Of a stretch of DNA of 64,000 nucleotides, positions 17,802-27,223 are shown in pieces. The stretch comes from JAFAGX01 sp035622175 (GTDB lineage Bacteria; Acidobacteriota; Terriglobia; Terriglobales; Acidobacteriaceae), in the NCBI GenBank assembly GCA_035622175.1, contig DASPVV010000034.1:1-64000 (forward strand), read 5' to 3'. Both the position numbers and the translations under genes were made by a program. Every line of letters begins with the position of its first letter. The first letter of the stretch is position 1. The notes under the pieces were generated by a model. It saw nothing but the letters and a program-made list of their open reading frames with translations, was not told the origin of the DNA and did not search any database.

Positions 17802-19670
17802 TCAAGTCCGCAAGTGATAAGGAATGGACACGACTGCGATTCGCTGGTTGCCGTTGAACAGCAACAGAGCACGAATAGCCTCCGGTCGGTTGTTGTGCAG
17901 CAAGTAGTGATACCAGTGGCTTTCCACCAGTTCCGGGATCAGCACGGTGATGTTACGATCCGGCTGCGCGAGCTGCTGCTGCATCGCGTAGGCCACGATC
18001 GGCTTCACAATGAAGCGATAGGGCGAATCGAGCACGACCAGCTGCGGCACGGGTAGGCCCGCAATTTTGGCCGGTTTCTCCACAGCTTCGCTCCATTGGC
18101 CACACAGGTTGTCCGTTTTTTCTCCGCATTGAACGTGCAGCACATGAATCTCCCGCGATAAGGTCCAGGCATAGCGCAGCGCTTTCTCCGCTACCAGACT
18201 CCAACCATCAATCGGCAGGAGGACGACCGGTTCAGAGAGACTGTCCGTGTGCACCGGACGATTCGTGCCGATCTCCTGTGCCACCTGAGAATAGTGGTGC
18301 GCTACCGCACGCATGATCAGAATCAGAGCCGGAATCAACAGGACCGTGATCCAAGCGCCATCCACAAACTTCGCGACCAACACCACCGCTGTGGTGATTC
18401 CGGTAGCCACGGCACCGAGACCGTTCACGAACATGCTGCGGGTTGCGCCCGGTCCACCGGTTCGCTTCCAGTGCATCACCATGCCCGCTTGGGACAGCGT
18501 AAACGCCAGAAAGGCGCCGACCGCATAGAGAGGAATCAGGCGATCGGTGACACCGCCGAAGATAATCAGCAGGGCGCCAGTAAGCAGGGCGAGCGCATAG
18601 ACACCTTGGGCAAAGATCAGCCGTCGTCCGCGGATAACGAACGCGTGCGGCAAATATCCGTTTTCCGCAATCGCGCGGGCTAGTCGCGGAAAGTCCGCAA
18701 ACGCCGTGTTAGCTGAAAGCGAGAGCACGAGCAGGATGGAACCAATGCTGACCCAGTAGAAAGTGCCCCGACCCGTGACCGCAGCCAGCAACTGCGAGAG
18801 CACGCTGTCGTACCCGGGCATTCCAGGATCGGTGGCCGCGATTCCGTAGGCGGGAACCAGAAACGCGATTCCCAACAACATCACCATGAGGATGGCAATG
18901 ATGATCGTCAGGGTGAGCTTGGCGTATTTATCCGTAGGTTCGCGAAAGGCCATGACACCATTGCTCACGGCTTCGACTCCGGTCATGGCGGTGCAACCGC
19001 TGGAGAAAGTGCGCAATAAGAGCCAGGCGCTGACGGATCCGGTGACTCCGGCTAACTTGGGAGGGGCAATCACCGGAACCGGATGCCCTCCCGCCAGAAG
19101 TGTCTGAACTAAGCCAACCCCGATGAGACCCAGAAGGCAAGCGATGAAAACATAGGTAGGTAGGAGGAATACTCCACCTGTCTCCTGCACGCCACGCAAA
19201 TTCACAATCGTGATGAGGATCAGAATCCCCAGGCACAGGAAAAGCGTGCGACTCTGCAGCGATGGCACGGCCGACACCAGAGCTCCTACTCCGGCGGAGA
19301 TGCCGACGGCCGCGGTGAGCACGTAATCGATCATGAGGGCAGCTGCGGCCAGCAGGCCAATTCCCGCACCTAGGTTCTCGCTGGCGACCGTGTATGAACC
19401 GCCGCCTTGCGGATAGGCCGAGATGGTCTGCCGATAGGAGAAATAGACGATGCCGAGCAAGATAACGATCCCGATGGTGATCGGCCATACATAGGCGGAG
19501 CCTGCCATGCCCAAAGGAATGAGCAAGGTAAGAGCAGCTTCCGGACCATACGCCGCCGAGCTGAGTGCATCCAGGCCAAAGATCGGAATACCCTTGAACG
19601 GCCCGATTCGCTCTGCTTTCTCCTCTTCCGTGGCCAAAGGTCGGCCGAACAATGCATCGACAAGGTTCAC
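17802..19670 (-). CDS. APC-family amino-acid/polyamine-type permease
   Basis: 622-residue inner-membrane transporter with about 12 hydrophobic segments. The opening GLDALSSAAYGPEAALTLL and the SAYPQGGGSYTVASENLG stretch are typical of a large APC subgroup in soil bacteria. After residue 450 or so the protein ends in a soluble C-terminal domain of about 150 residues (VHVLHVQCGEKTDN, DRNITVLIPELVESHW) with a universal-stress-protein-like look. The substrate is unknown; an amino acid or a cation is likely for this fold. It is divergent from the serine-hydrolase-like gene. Confidence 0.87.
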   Translation of the reverse strand: MNLVDALFGRPLATEEEKAERIGPFKGIPIFGLDALSSAAYGPEAALTLLIPLGMAGSAYVWPITIGIVILLGIVYFSYRQTISAYPQGGGSYTVASENLGAGIGLLAAAALMIDYVLTAAVGISAGVGALVSAVPSLQSRTLFLCLGILILITIVNLRGVQETGGVFLLPTYVFIACLLGLIGVGLVQTLLAGGHPVPVIAPPKLAGVTGSVSAWLLLRTFSSGCTAMTGVEAVSNGVMAFREPTDKYAKLTLTIIIAILMVMLLGIAFLVPAYGIAATDPGMPGYDSVLSQLLAAVTGRGTFYWVSIGSILLVLSLSANTAFADFPRLARAIAENGYLPHAFVIRGRRLIFAQGVYALALLTGALLIIFGGVTDRLIPLYAVGAFLAFTLSQAGMVMHWKRTGGPGATRSMFVNGLGAVATGITTAVVLVAKFVDGAWITVLLIPALILIMRAVAHHYSQVAQEIGTNRPVHTDSLSEPVVLLPIDGWSLVAEKALRYAWTLSREIHVLHVQCGEKTDNLCGQWSEAVEKPAKIAGLPVPQLVVLDSPYRFIVKPIVAYAMQQQLAQPDRNITVLIPELVESHWYHYLLHNNRPEAIRALLLFNGNQRIAVVSIPYHLRT

Positions 19671-19874
19671 GTGGTTTCCTCTCCTGCCGCAGCAGCAGGC
19701 GTCCTACAATTGCTCCGGCGTGCCAGATATCATAAACGCTGATCGAGAAAGTCTGGTTAAAGATTTGCCAATTGCGGGCTGCGCCGGACAGCGACAGGGA
19801 CTTGCCGCGTCGCGTGAGCCTGAGGCAGTGGGGATTAGATCACATCGACGGAGTAGGAGCGTTTTTTCAACACT

Positions 19875-21236
19875 ATGTTCCTCAAACCACTGGTAGGGGT
19901 CGCAGTCTTGTTCTTCTGCGCCGGCCTAGGCAGCGCCCAAAGCAACTCCCTCGCGGAAGCCATGGGCGCATATCTCGAGCCGTACGTCGACAGCGGCAAC
20001 TTTGCCGGGGATATTCTGGTCGAGAGGAACGGGAGGATTGTGTTCGAGAGAAGCTACGGCTTTGCCGACCGGGAACGTCGCATTCACAACACCCCTGCGA
20101 CCCGGTTCCACATTGCTTCCATGTCGATGCAATTCACGGCAGGGGCTGTTTTGCGCCTCGTGGATGCGGGCTCAATTCGTCTGGATGAACTGGTTGGAAC
20201 TATCGTTCCCGGAATTTCCGGCGCGGACAGAATCACCATTCGCGACCTTCTCACCGAGCGTTCCGGGTTGCCCGACATCAACAGCTTTCCCAACTACGAT
20301 GATATTCTCCAGCATCATCAGACCCCGGCCAGCCTGATTGCCAAGATTAAAGGGCAACCTCTGCTCTTCCCACCGGGTTCGAAATTCCAACATGAAGAGC
20401 ATTCCGCCTACAATCTTCTCGCCCTGATCGTCGAGAAAAGGACCGGCCTTTCCTTTCGTGCTGCCGTCGATCACTTGATCTTTCGGCCGGTAGGTTTAAC
20501 GGCATCGGGTATCGACGATGATTCTGCGGCGGATAGTCTACAGGACGCCAAGGGGTATGAGCCGTTCGGCACCTACGCATTAAAGCCCGCGGCCCTCATC
20601 CATTGGTCGGCCAAGACGGGGAACGCGTCGGCGTTTACCACTGCGCGCGACGAGGCACGATGGGTACAAGCCTTGTTTCGCGGCCATGTCCTGCGCGCGT
20701 CATCGCGCGAAGCGGTGCTCGACACTTCCATGAGTGTAGGGTATGGCTGGTTCAAGGGCCAGAACAAGCGGTTTAATGAAACTGCGTACTACATGAATGG
20801 TCGCGCGCCAGGCTTCGCGTCATTCGTCCTCTACTTGCCGCGCTCGGAGACGACCGTCGTGGTTCTGAGCAATATCTACTCGTCGGTGACCACAACAATC
20901 GGCAATGATATTGCGGCTTTGTCGGTCGGTCTGTCGTACCAGCCCTTTCAATTCCAACACTCTGCTCCCAGTCCGTCGGAGCTGAAGAACTTCACCGGCA
21001 CATTTCAGTTTGGCGCAGACTTTTACCAGCCTAACGCGAAGGTGGTCTTGATTCCGAATGGTCGGGATTTGTCGCTGCGCTGGCCGTCAGGTACGGTTTC
21101 ATGGCTGATCCCCTTGGACCGGGATCGCTTCCTCGATCGTTCGTACTGGGAAGAGGTCATGATTGGACGAGACGCATCGGGACGCGCCAGCACACTGGTT
21201 TATGGTGTTCAAAAGGGAACTCGAGTGGCCGAGTGA
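19875..21236 (+). CDS. Exported serine-hydrolase-fold protein with degenerate active site
   Basis: 453 residues, signal peptide LVGVAVLFFCAGLGSAQ, then a class C beta-lactamase-like fold and a C-terminal lipocalin-like part (SELKNFTGTFQFGADF). The overall pattern (FHIAS...QFTAGAVLRLVD, TIRDLLTERSGLPD, RAPGFASFVLYLP) is clear, but the catalytic motifs have changed. SxxK is S82-M-S-M85, so the catalytic Lys is Met. The YxN region reads FQHEEHSAYNLL (171-182), and the third motif, normally H/K-T-G before the GF turn, reads NGR. It is probably inactive as a hydrolase, perhaps a binding or scaffold protein; use of another chemistry is not excluded. Confidence 0.83.
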   Translation: MFLKPLVGVAVLFFCAGLGSAQSNSLAEAMGAYLEPYVDSGNFAGDILVERNGRIVFERSYGFADRERRIHNTPATRFHIASMSMQFTAGAVLRLVDAGSIRLDELVGTIVPGISGADRITIRDLLTERSGLPDINSFPNYDDILQHHQTPASLIAKIKGQPLLFPPGSKFQHEEHSAYNLLALIVEKRTGLSFRAAVDHLIFRPVGLTASGIDDDSAADSLQDAKGYEPFGTYALKPAALIHWSAKTGNASAFTTARDEARWVQALFRGHVLRASSREAVLDTSMSVGYGWFKGQNKRFNETAYYMNGRAPGFASFVLYLPRSETTVVVLSNIYSSVTTTIGNDIAALSVGLSYQPFQFQHSAPSPSELKNFTGTFQFGADFYQPNAKVVLIPNGRDLSLRWPSGTVSWLIPLDRDRFLDRSYWEEVMIGRDASGRASTLVYGVQKGTRVAE

Positions 21237-21371
21237 ACTCCAGTTCCTAGTATCCAGTGTAAACTCGAGAGGCAGCGCTCGTTATGTGGAAAGGACAGGT
21301 CAGGCGTCGTACCTCGAACGCTCCGCAGACATTGACGGTGCCCGGGTTCGCCAGACTGTGACAGAAAGAAA

Positions 21372-22031
21372 ATGGGAAACACAGTCCTATTCATCCTGGG
21401 ATATTTCATTTTCTGTTCCTCCGTACCAGCGCAGGAACAGCCACGGGAGTTGAAGGGCGATGGCCACTTACTCGGCGAGACCGCCGAGCAGTTTTTCTCC
21501 GAAGGTCATGTTGGGGATATGGCGCGAGCATGCCAAGGGAGGGACTGGAAAACTGTGAAACAGTTGTCCAAGAACCTAGACTATGCGTCCCAAACCAACG
21601 CAAAAGAGATTTGCGTTCAAGAAAAGCTTGCCAAGCAGCAAGCCACCAGCGGGGCACGTTTGGAATATAACGGCAGCGGCGATGGGGAGACGATGAGGAC
21701 AGACAGGTTCACCTTCGACCGCGACCATTTGGTTAAGATCGACATGGTCTATAGCGCCCCCATCGCAAACGTTGAAGGATTTCATCCCAAGTCCTTTGGC
21801 GAGCTCTTTTCTGGATTGCAAGAAGCCTACGGGCCACCGTCGCGAAGCTACAGCGAACCCAAGCTAGATATTTATGGAGTAAAGTACGACGCGCGCCGCG
21901 CCGTTTGGCTCGGAGAGCAGGACGTAATCAGCATTAGCGAGGAGCCCGGCACGGAGGGTCGGACCGAAATAGTCGCGGAAACACTGGCGGAGTACAATCG
22001 CACCGGAAAGCCTGCAAATCCTCTTCAATAA
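21372..22031 (+). CDS. Exported protein of unknown function
   Basis: 219 residues with a signal peptide (MGNTVLFILGYFIFCSSVPAQ). The mature part contains a possible short TPR-like or helical section (VGDMARACQGRDWKTVKQLSKNLDYAS) and a C-terminal region with VYSAPIANVEGFHPKSFGELFSGLQEAYGPPS, which resembles exported acidobacterial proteins of unknown function. No enzyme motif was seen. It follows the serine-hydrolase-like gene by 135 bp on the same strand and converges on the Gly-rich gene. Confidence 0.65.
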   Translation: MGNTVLFILGYFIFCSSVPAQEQPRELKGDGHLLGETAEQFFSEGHVGDMARACQGRDWKTVKQLSKNLDYASQTNAKEICVQEKLAKQQATSGARLEYNGSGDGETMRTDRFTFDRDHLVKIDMVYSAPIANVEGFHPKSFGELFSGLQEAYGPPSRSYSEPKLDIYGVKYDARRAVWLGEQDVISISEEPGTEGRTEIVAETLAEYNRTGKPANPLQ

Positions 22032-22113
22032 CCAGACTTCTTCTCGCCAGATCAAGAGGCCGGAACCGCTTTTCGAGCAGAACTTCGCGAACCGAATAAG
22101 GCCTAAGCCCTGG

Positions 22114-22875
22114 TTATTGGACCCTGGCCGAAACGGTGGGAGTCTGGGCCACCCTTCTGAGAAGTTCCTGCTCCTCGGGAGAGAAGTCACGGTAGCGACC
22201 CGACTCGATTTGACGCCGCCGAGCATCGGGCGGCATGGCCTGCAAGGCTTGGATCACATTCCGCACTTCTTGCCGGGGCACTGTGCTGATAGCCGTGACG
22301 GTCCGGTAGTTTGCAAACCGCGTCGGCACGGTCGGAGCCTTGATGGTCACGACGTCCCTATCAGAACTGCTCACCGGATGGCGAGGGTCGGAATCCTGCT
22401 GCAGCGAGTTGTCGCGAGGGTCTCCTCTGTTCCCCTGGTCACGACCAGGATCCTGGGGTGGGTAACCATACGGGCCGTAATACGGGCCATAATAGGGATA
22501 GTAGGGGTAGTAGTACGGATAAACGTATACATATGGATACGTGGGCCAATACCAACCCCAGCCCCAGCCGAAGCCGACACGAAATCCCCAGCCCCAGCTG
22601 GGATAGCCCCATCCCCGCCACCCGTAGCCGCCACGCCAGCCAACACCGCCGTAGCCGCCACGCCAGCCAACGCCGCCGTAGCCGCCACGCCAGCCAATGC
22701 CGCCGTAGCTACGCCAGCCACCCCCTCCATGAAACCCTCCGCCGAAACCTCCACCGCCTCCGTGGAAGCCTCCGCCGCCACCATGGCCGCTACCGGCAAA
22801 GGAAGCCTGCGGAACACAAAGGAGCGCGATGGTCGTGATCAGGAGGCAAAGACTTTTAAAAAGGGGAGTTCTCAT
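22114..22875 (-). CDS. Exported Gly/Trp/Tyr-rich repeat protein
   Basis: 253 residues. The ATG at 22875 follows GGAGG at 7-base spacing and opens a signal peptide (SLCLLITTIALLCVPQASFA). The next 110 residues are Gly-rich with repeats of GGYGGVGWR, then an unusual Tyr/Pro/Trp segment (GWYWPTYPYVYVYPYYYPYY). The last 80 residues are charged and helical (RQEVRNVIQALQAMPPDARR ... FSPEEQELLRRVAQ), a DUF3106-like pattern. It is probably surface or periplasmic. The Gly-rich part may be poorly ordered. The 27-bp DNA repeats match the protein repeats. Confidence 0.72.
   Translation of the reverse strand: MRTPLFKSLCLLITTIALLCVPQASFAGSGHGGGGGFHGGGGGFGGGFHGGGGWRSYGGIGWRGGYGGVGWRGGYGGVGWRGGYGWRGWGYPSWGWGFRVGFGWGWGWYWPTYPYVYVYPYYYPYYPYYGPYYGPYGYPPQDPGRDQGNRGDPRDNSLQQDSDPRHPVSSSDRDVVTIKAPTVPTRFANYRTVTAISTVPRQEVRNVIQALQAMPPDARRRQIESGRYRDFSPEEQELLRRVAQTPTVSARVQ
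22623..22720. repeat. 27-bp in-gene tandem repeats
   Basis: Three copies plus a partial fourth start at 22623, 22650, 22677 and 22704. Each unit encodes nine residues of the GGYGGVGWR type. The near identity of copies points to recent slippage or unequal exchange inside the Gly-rich exported protein gene. Confidence 0.85.
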
Positions 22876-23359
22876 TTCAGCGCCTCCACCCAAGGCAGGC
22901 CGTTGAGCTACCAATCTACGTCAATGATACTCCCGTTTTAGAGAGGGAACGCAGAAAATCCAACCTGCCAATCTTTGAAATGCGGCTGGCCAATACGGCA
23001 GGTGAGCGGTCGCGGATGCGGCGGAAGAGCCGATTTCGTAGCCCGGAGCGGAGGTCAGGGGTTTCTTGTGGTGTACGTCCAACCGATTCCGTCCGTAAAG
23101 CTTACGGTTGGTGGCGACGGCGGTTTTGGTGTTTCCTCCACTCGCGCTCTGCGGGGTTACTGGGCGCGGGGGCCGTTGGCGATTCTCGCAAACTTCATGG
23201 GCCACACCATGGCGGTGGCCACATCAAAACTGATGCTTGATCGCACCGCTTTCGAGGCGCCTCATCGGTGACCAGCATCGGATTCGGCGACGGGTTTTGC
23301 CAACCATCCTGTTGTATTGGTTACAATGAAGCCCTGAAGGTTCAGCGAGGAGGTGAAAG
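22876..23359. other. Intergenic region between divergent genes
   Basis: About 480 bp between the starts of the Gly-rich gene (minus strand) and the TPR gene (plus strand). It must hold both promoters. Open frames here show no signal, motif or ribosome-binding site, so none is annotated. Confidence 0.5.
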
Positions 23360-24997
23360 ATGCACCGCGTGAAAGCACTCGCATCGATCCTGCTGTGGGT
23401 TTGCGTTTTATGCGGCATTCCTGCATGGGCCCTGGACGATGAAATGCATGCCCATCATCACGATCCTGACGAACAACTCGGCAAGGTCTCGTTTCCGATC
23501 TCCTGCGCGCCTGCCTCCCAGAGTGCCTTCGAGCGAGGTGTCGCGCTGCTGCATTCCTTCGGATACGAGGAGGCGGAGGAACAGTTCACCGCAATCACCC
23601 AAACCGATCCGCAGTGTGCCATGGCGCACTGGGGGATTGCCATGAGCCTGTTTCACCAGATCTGGGAGCGGCCCGAGGACTCAACTCTTCAGCGAGGCCA
23701 TGACGAAATTGGAAAGGGGCAGAAGATCGGGGGAAAAACCGAGCGTGAGCGCGGTTATCTCTCCGCTCTAGCCGTGTTCTACCAGGATCCCGCCAAGAAA
23801 GACTACCTGCCGCAAGCGACGGCATACTCGAATGCGATGGCGAAGCTCGACCAGCAATACCCCACCGATGTGGAAGTAGGGGCATTCTACGCATTATCGT
23901 TGCTGGCGGCCAAGCCCCCGGACGACACCTCGCACGCCGCTGAGAAAAAAGCGGTTGCGATTCTTGAGCCGCTATTCCAGCAGCAGCCCAATCACCCCGG
24001 CCTCGCCCACTACATCATCCATGCCTGCGATTCACCTGAATTGGCGCCGATGGGACTTGCCGCTGCCCGCCGCTACGCGGAGATTGCTCCGTCGTCCGCG
24101 CACGCTGTCCACATGCCATCGCACATCTTTGCTCGCCTCGGACTCTGGCCGGAGGATATTCAGGCCAACCTCAAATCGGTGGCCCTGACCCAGAAATCCG
24201 ACGCAATGTACATGCGCGGGCACGAATTGCATGCCAGGCATTTTCTACTCTATGCCTACCTGCAAACCGGACAGGACGACGCCGCCAGGCAAATGCTGGA
24301 GCAAGCGAAGCAGATTCTGGCGGTACCTACCAGCGGCGGGGACACGGGAATGCTCGAATATTACGGCTTTGCAGCGGCACATTTCCCGGCACTCTACCAC
24401 TTGGAGATGCGAAACTGGCGGGATGCAGGGACACTCCAGCCTGCCGCTAACGCATCCCCCTATTTACAGATGATCACCTATTGGGCGCAGACCATCGCCT
24501 CAGCACACATGGGCGATGTGGAAGCGACCCGGCGCAATGCCCAGAAATTCGACGAGGCGGAAGAGGCGACTCGCAAATCAAAGTACGCTTATGCACTGGA
24601 GGGACCGCAGTCGTCGCACGGTGAGGTTGCCGCGTGGCTCGCCTTCGCCGAGAAAAGGAATGACGAGGCGCTCCAGCAGATGCGTCAGGTCGCCGACACG
24701 CAAGACAGAGTGGGAAAAGCAGAAGTCGACATTCCCGCGCGCGAGATGCTGGCGGATATGCTGCTCGAACTCCATCAACCCGAGAACGCCTTATTGGAAT
24801 ATGAAAGGTCGATGAAGATTGATCCTGGCCGCTTTAACGGGCTGGCGGGCGCTGCCCGAGCCGCCCAGTTGGCTCATCAGGCGGCAAAAGCGAATTTCTA
24901 CAACGCGCAATTGCTAAAGAACTGCGACGACGGAAAGCATTCCGATCGCCCCGAATTACGCAGCGCCAAAACGGAGCTGGCAGAAAACGGGCAATAG
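23360..24997 (+). CDS. Exported TPR-repeat protein
   Basis: 545 residues with a signal peptide (LASILLWVCVLCGIPAWAL) and a His-rich mature start (DEMHAHHHDPDE). TPR-like helical pairs run through the protein: FERGVALLHSFGYEEAEEQF, GHELHARHFLLYAYLQTGQ and ENALLEYERSMKIDPG. A GAGGAGG ribosome-binding site precedes the ATG. TPR proteins usually bind other proteins; the partner is unknown. The HAHHHD stretch could bind metal. The protein stands alone in its direction. The HYIIHACDSPELA ... HMPSHIFARLGLW region is typical of a broad family of large exported TPR proteins. Confidence 0.8.
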   Translation: MHRVKALASILLWVCVLCGIPAWALDDEMHAHHHDPDEQLGKVSFPISCAPASQSAFERGVALLHSFGYEEAEEQFTAITQTDPQCAMAHWGIAMSLFHQIWERPEDSTLQRGHDEIGKGQKIGGKTERERGYLSALAVFYQDPAKKDYLPQATAYSNAMAKLDQQYPTDVEVGAFYALSLLAAKPPDDTSHAAEKKAVAILEPLFQQQPNHPGLAHYIIHACDSPELAPMGLAAARRYAEIAPSSAHAVHMPSHIFARLGLWPEDIQANLKSVALTQKSDAMYMRGHELHARHFLLYAYLQTGQDDAARQMLEQAKQILAVPTSGGDTGMLEYYGFAAAHFPALYHLEMRNWRDAGTLQPAANASPYLQMITYWAQTIASAHMGDVEATRRNAQKFDEAEEATRKSKYAYALEGPQSSHGEVAAWLAFAEKRNDEALQQMRQVADTQDRVGKAEVDIPAREMLADMLLELHQPENALLEYERSMKIDPGRFNGLAGAARAAQLAHQAAKANFYNAQLLKNCDDGKHSDRPELRSAKTELAENGQ

Positions 24998-25191
24998 CCC
25001 CAACCCAAAGTCGGGTAGTGTCGATTGCCACCCCACTCGCGGAAACGAACAAGGGGAAGGGTTGCGACCGCCCGCTGCAGGGTACGCTCTGCGTCGACTC
25101 CGGGAAACGAGTCTTCCCTCCGTCCGTGTGCGCAGCGAAGACAGCCTATTTCAGCTTGGCGAGCTTTCGCAGCGGCCAACGAAGGGTCGGT

Positions 25192-25767
25192 TCACTCAGG
25201 TCCAGTGGTCGGCCTCGACGGCGATTGCTTCCACAATGTCTGGGTGAACGCCGATGCGGTGATTTGGTAAACCAAGGAGTTCCTGCCAGATCCATCGCGC
25301 CTGGAGCCATTGCGAACTCCACCAATCTTTTCCAATGCCTTCTGCGACCGCAGGTTCTCGGGGCCAACCAGAAAGACAACCCGATCCACGAAGGTAAAAG
25401 CATGCCGGAGCATGAGTTCTTTCATCTCGCGATTGTAGGTTCCACCCCAGTGGGAACGAGCCAAGAACGTCCAGCCGATTTCGATTTCGCTTTTGTGTTC
25501 GTCGTAGGCGTGAAATCGCGACGTCCCGATCACTTTGCCGTCTTTCGAATCAACGGCGATCAGTGCACCGCCAGAATCGAGTGACGCCTGAAAGAACTTC
25601 TTGAAGACATCCTCCTTCCAACGATCTTTGTCCGGGTGCTGCTCCCAAATCCGTGGATCCGAGGCCACCGCATACAGATCCCCGAAATCGCTGGCCCGAA
25701 GAGGCCTGAGTTCCAAGAGCCTGCCCTTCAGCATGGGTTGAAGATCATAGGTCATGCGCTTTTTCAT
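25192..25767 (-). CDS. GNAT-family N-acetyltransferase
   Basis: 191 residues, similar to the RimJ/RimL group. LKGRLLELRPLRASDFGDLY is the typical N-terminus, EIEIGWTFLARSHWGGTYN the acceptor and acetyl-CoA side, and ENLRSQKALEKIGG the C-terminal motif that packs on the cofactor. It transfers an acetyl group from acetyl-CoA to an amine or amino terminus; the acceptor is unknown. The start may be the ATG at 25767 or the internal one at 25755; neither has a strong ribosome-binding site. It has no operon partner. Confidence 0.85.
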   Translation of the reverse strand: MKKRMTYDLQPMLKGRLLELRPLRASDFGDLYAVASDPRIWEQHPDKDRWKEDVFKKFFQASLDSGGALIAVDSKDGKVIGTSRFHAYDEHKSEIEIGWTFLARSHWGGTYNREMKELMLRHAFTFVDRVVFLVGPENLRSQKALEKIGGVRNGSRRDGSGRNSLVYQITASAFTQTLWKQSPSRPTTGPE

Positions 25768-25923
25768 TATCGCTCATTGACATTGTTCAGCATCTCAGCC
25801 TCGACCCGACTTAATTCCGACCTTTGGTTGTCTGCGGATTCAGACACTCGGAGGTGCCGAACGCCAAGGGCTCAGCGAGAAGGAGGGCGAAATGTTTCTA
25901 TAACTGATAACTGGCTGGTTTGG

Positions 25924-26349
25924 TTAGCGATTCGTCTTAACGGTCAGTTGAGACCGTACGACGTCTCCCAAGAGAAACAGATCCGTAAGCAGTGCGCGCA
26001 GATGGATCGAAGCATTGAGATTGTCGACTAACTGAGAGCTAATCGAGGGCTGAGCACGAACCAGTTCAATGGCTGCGAGCGAGTTTTGGGCATCACGGTC
26101 GAGCACCTCAAGAAATGCCTTATATGTTTCCGCGGGCTCAAACTTTCCTTCTCGTAGCGTCAAGGCGCAACTCTCCGCGAGTCCGCTGATCGCGCTGGCT
26201 GCGCGATCGAGGAATTGGCGGATGGGCGAGCCCGCACCGCCCACTTCTTCACGCGGAAGACCTTTTGCAGCGTAGGCGAGCATGAACTCATAGCATTCTT
26301 CGATCGCAGTACAGCGTTCCAAGATCCCTGTTTCTATTCCCTCGGACAT
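25924..26349 (-). CDS. Small protein of unknown function, last gene of the molybdo-enzyme operon
   Basis: 141 residues, predicted all-helical and soluble (MSEGIETGILERCTAIEECY ... LRALLTDLFLLGDV). The ATG at 26349 lies 10 bp after the stop of the cytochrome b gene, so it is probably co-transcribed. It has no signal peptide or cofactor motif apart from a few cysteines. It resembles small proteins seen next to formate-dehydrogenase-like cytochrome b genes in some proteobacteria, but that is a memory-based comparison. An accessory or assembly role is an inference. Confidence 0.62.
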   Translation of the reverse strand: MSEGIETGILERCTAIEECYEFMLAYAAKGLPREEVGGAGSPIRQFLDRAASAISGLAESCALTLREGKFEPAETYKAFLEVLDRDAQNSLAAIELVRAQPSISSQLVDNLNASIHLRALLTDLFLLGDVVRSQLTVKTNR

Positions 26350-26359
26350 GTCCTGGCTG

Positions 26360-27223
26360 TCAGGCCTCCGTTTGGGCGGAATGGGGTGACGCCGCTGTCG
26401 AATCGACCATCCAGCGGTGAGGATCGTGCTCCTCCAGGTAAAAATCACGGCTCATCCAACCGAAGATCATCGACTTTGTAATCGGGATTTTTTCCGGGCG
26501 AATCGCAAAATAGATGTGCACTGTGACCATCGCGATCAGTCCTACCCCCGCCAGCCCGTGCAGGACGTACATCATGCCCCAAGTCATGTCGCTGAAAAGG
26601 TAAGGATTTCGCGGAAAGAAGACCGTGCGTACGCGAAACATCATCAATACGCCGGTTCCGATGGCGGAAAGCCCGGTGGCGAGGATGGCGCCGTGGTAGA
26701 GCTTGTTCTCGAGTGGATATTTGGCGAACTTTCGCGGGGGCGCCGCGTCGCGGCCCACGAACCGCAAAAATCTGTGACAGGCGTCGGTGATGTCGATTTT
26801 GTCAGGCCAGATCGACCAGAAGTCGAGCCAAAAGGAGGCATGCAAAATGTGGAAGAGGATCGATGCGGTCAGCACAACCCCTGCGATCCAGTGATAGGTC
26901 ACCCAGGGAAACTGGAAGCCAACTTTCGGAAGAAAGGCCGTGAAGAGCAGCGTTAGCATGGCAAGCGCCATGACCCAGTGGAAAAGGCGCGCAGCCAGGG
27001 AATGCCGGGGGACGCGTGAGGGAATCGCCGAAGCGGGCAGACCCGAACCTTCCACCGCAAACTGGCGAGGCTTGGCGAAGTAGCGCACGTACGTAGCATG
27101 AATCACAAGGAAAAGCAGGCCGGCAATCGCCGATACCCAGATGAGGAACCACGCAATGTGAATGGGCACCAACTTCCCCCACGGATCGGTGGCCCACTGT
27201 AAGGGCGACGCTAGGAAGCCCAT
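26360..27223 (-). CDS. Cytochrome b561/FdhI-like membrane subunit
   Basis: 287-residue inner-membrane protein with about five transmembrane segments. RHSLAARLFHWVMALAML, the VTYHWIAGVVLTASILFHILH region and a later HGAILATGLSAIGTGVLMMF supply histidines for heme ligation. This is the pattern of the gamma subunit of formate dehydrogenase and the b561 family (PF01292-like). It overlaps the end of the FAD-subunit gene by 13 bp. It most likely passes electrons from the exported molybdo-enzyme to the quinone pool. Such a membrane cytochrome is not part of the E. coli PaoABC set. Confidence 0.83.
   Translation of the reverse strand: MGFLASPLQWATDPWGKLVPIHIAWFLIWVSAIAGLLFLVIHATYVRYFAKPRQFAVEGSGLPASAIPSRVPRHSLAARLFHWVMALAMLTLLFTAFLPKVGFQFPWVTYHWIAGVVLTASILFHILHASFWLDFWSIWPDKIDITDACHRFLRFVGRDAAPPRKFAKYPLENKLYHGAILATGLSAIGTGVLMMFRVRTVFFPRNPYLFSDMTWGMMYVLHGLAGVGLIAMVTVHIYFAIRPEKIPITKSMIFGWMSRDFYLEEHDPHRWMVDSTAASPHSAQTEA

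Noticed and set aside
22028..22117. Inverted repeat ATAACCAG / CTGGTTAT spanning the stops of two convergent genes
   Set aside because: The arms are only 8 bp and 74 bases apart, and no T-run follows. It may be chance and is not called a terminator.
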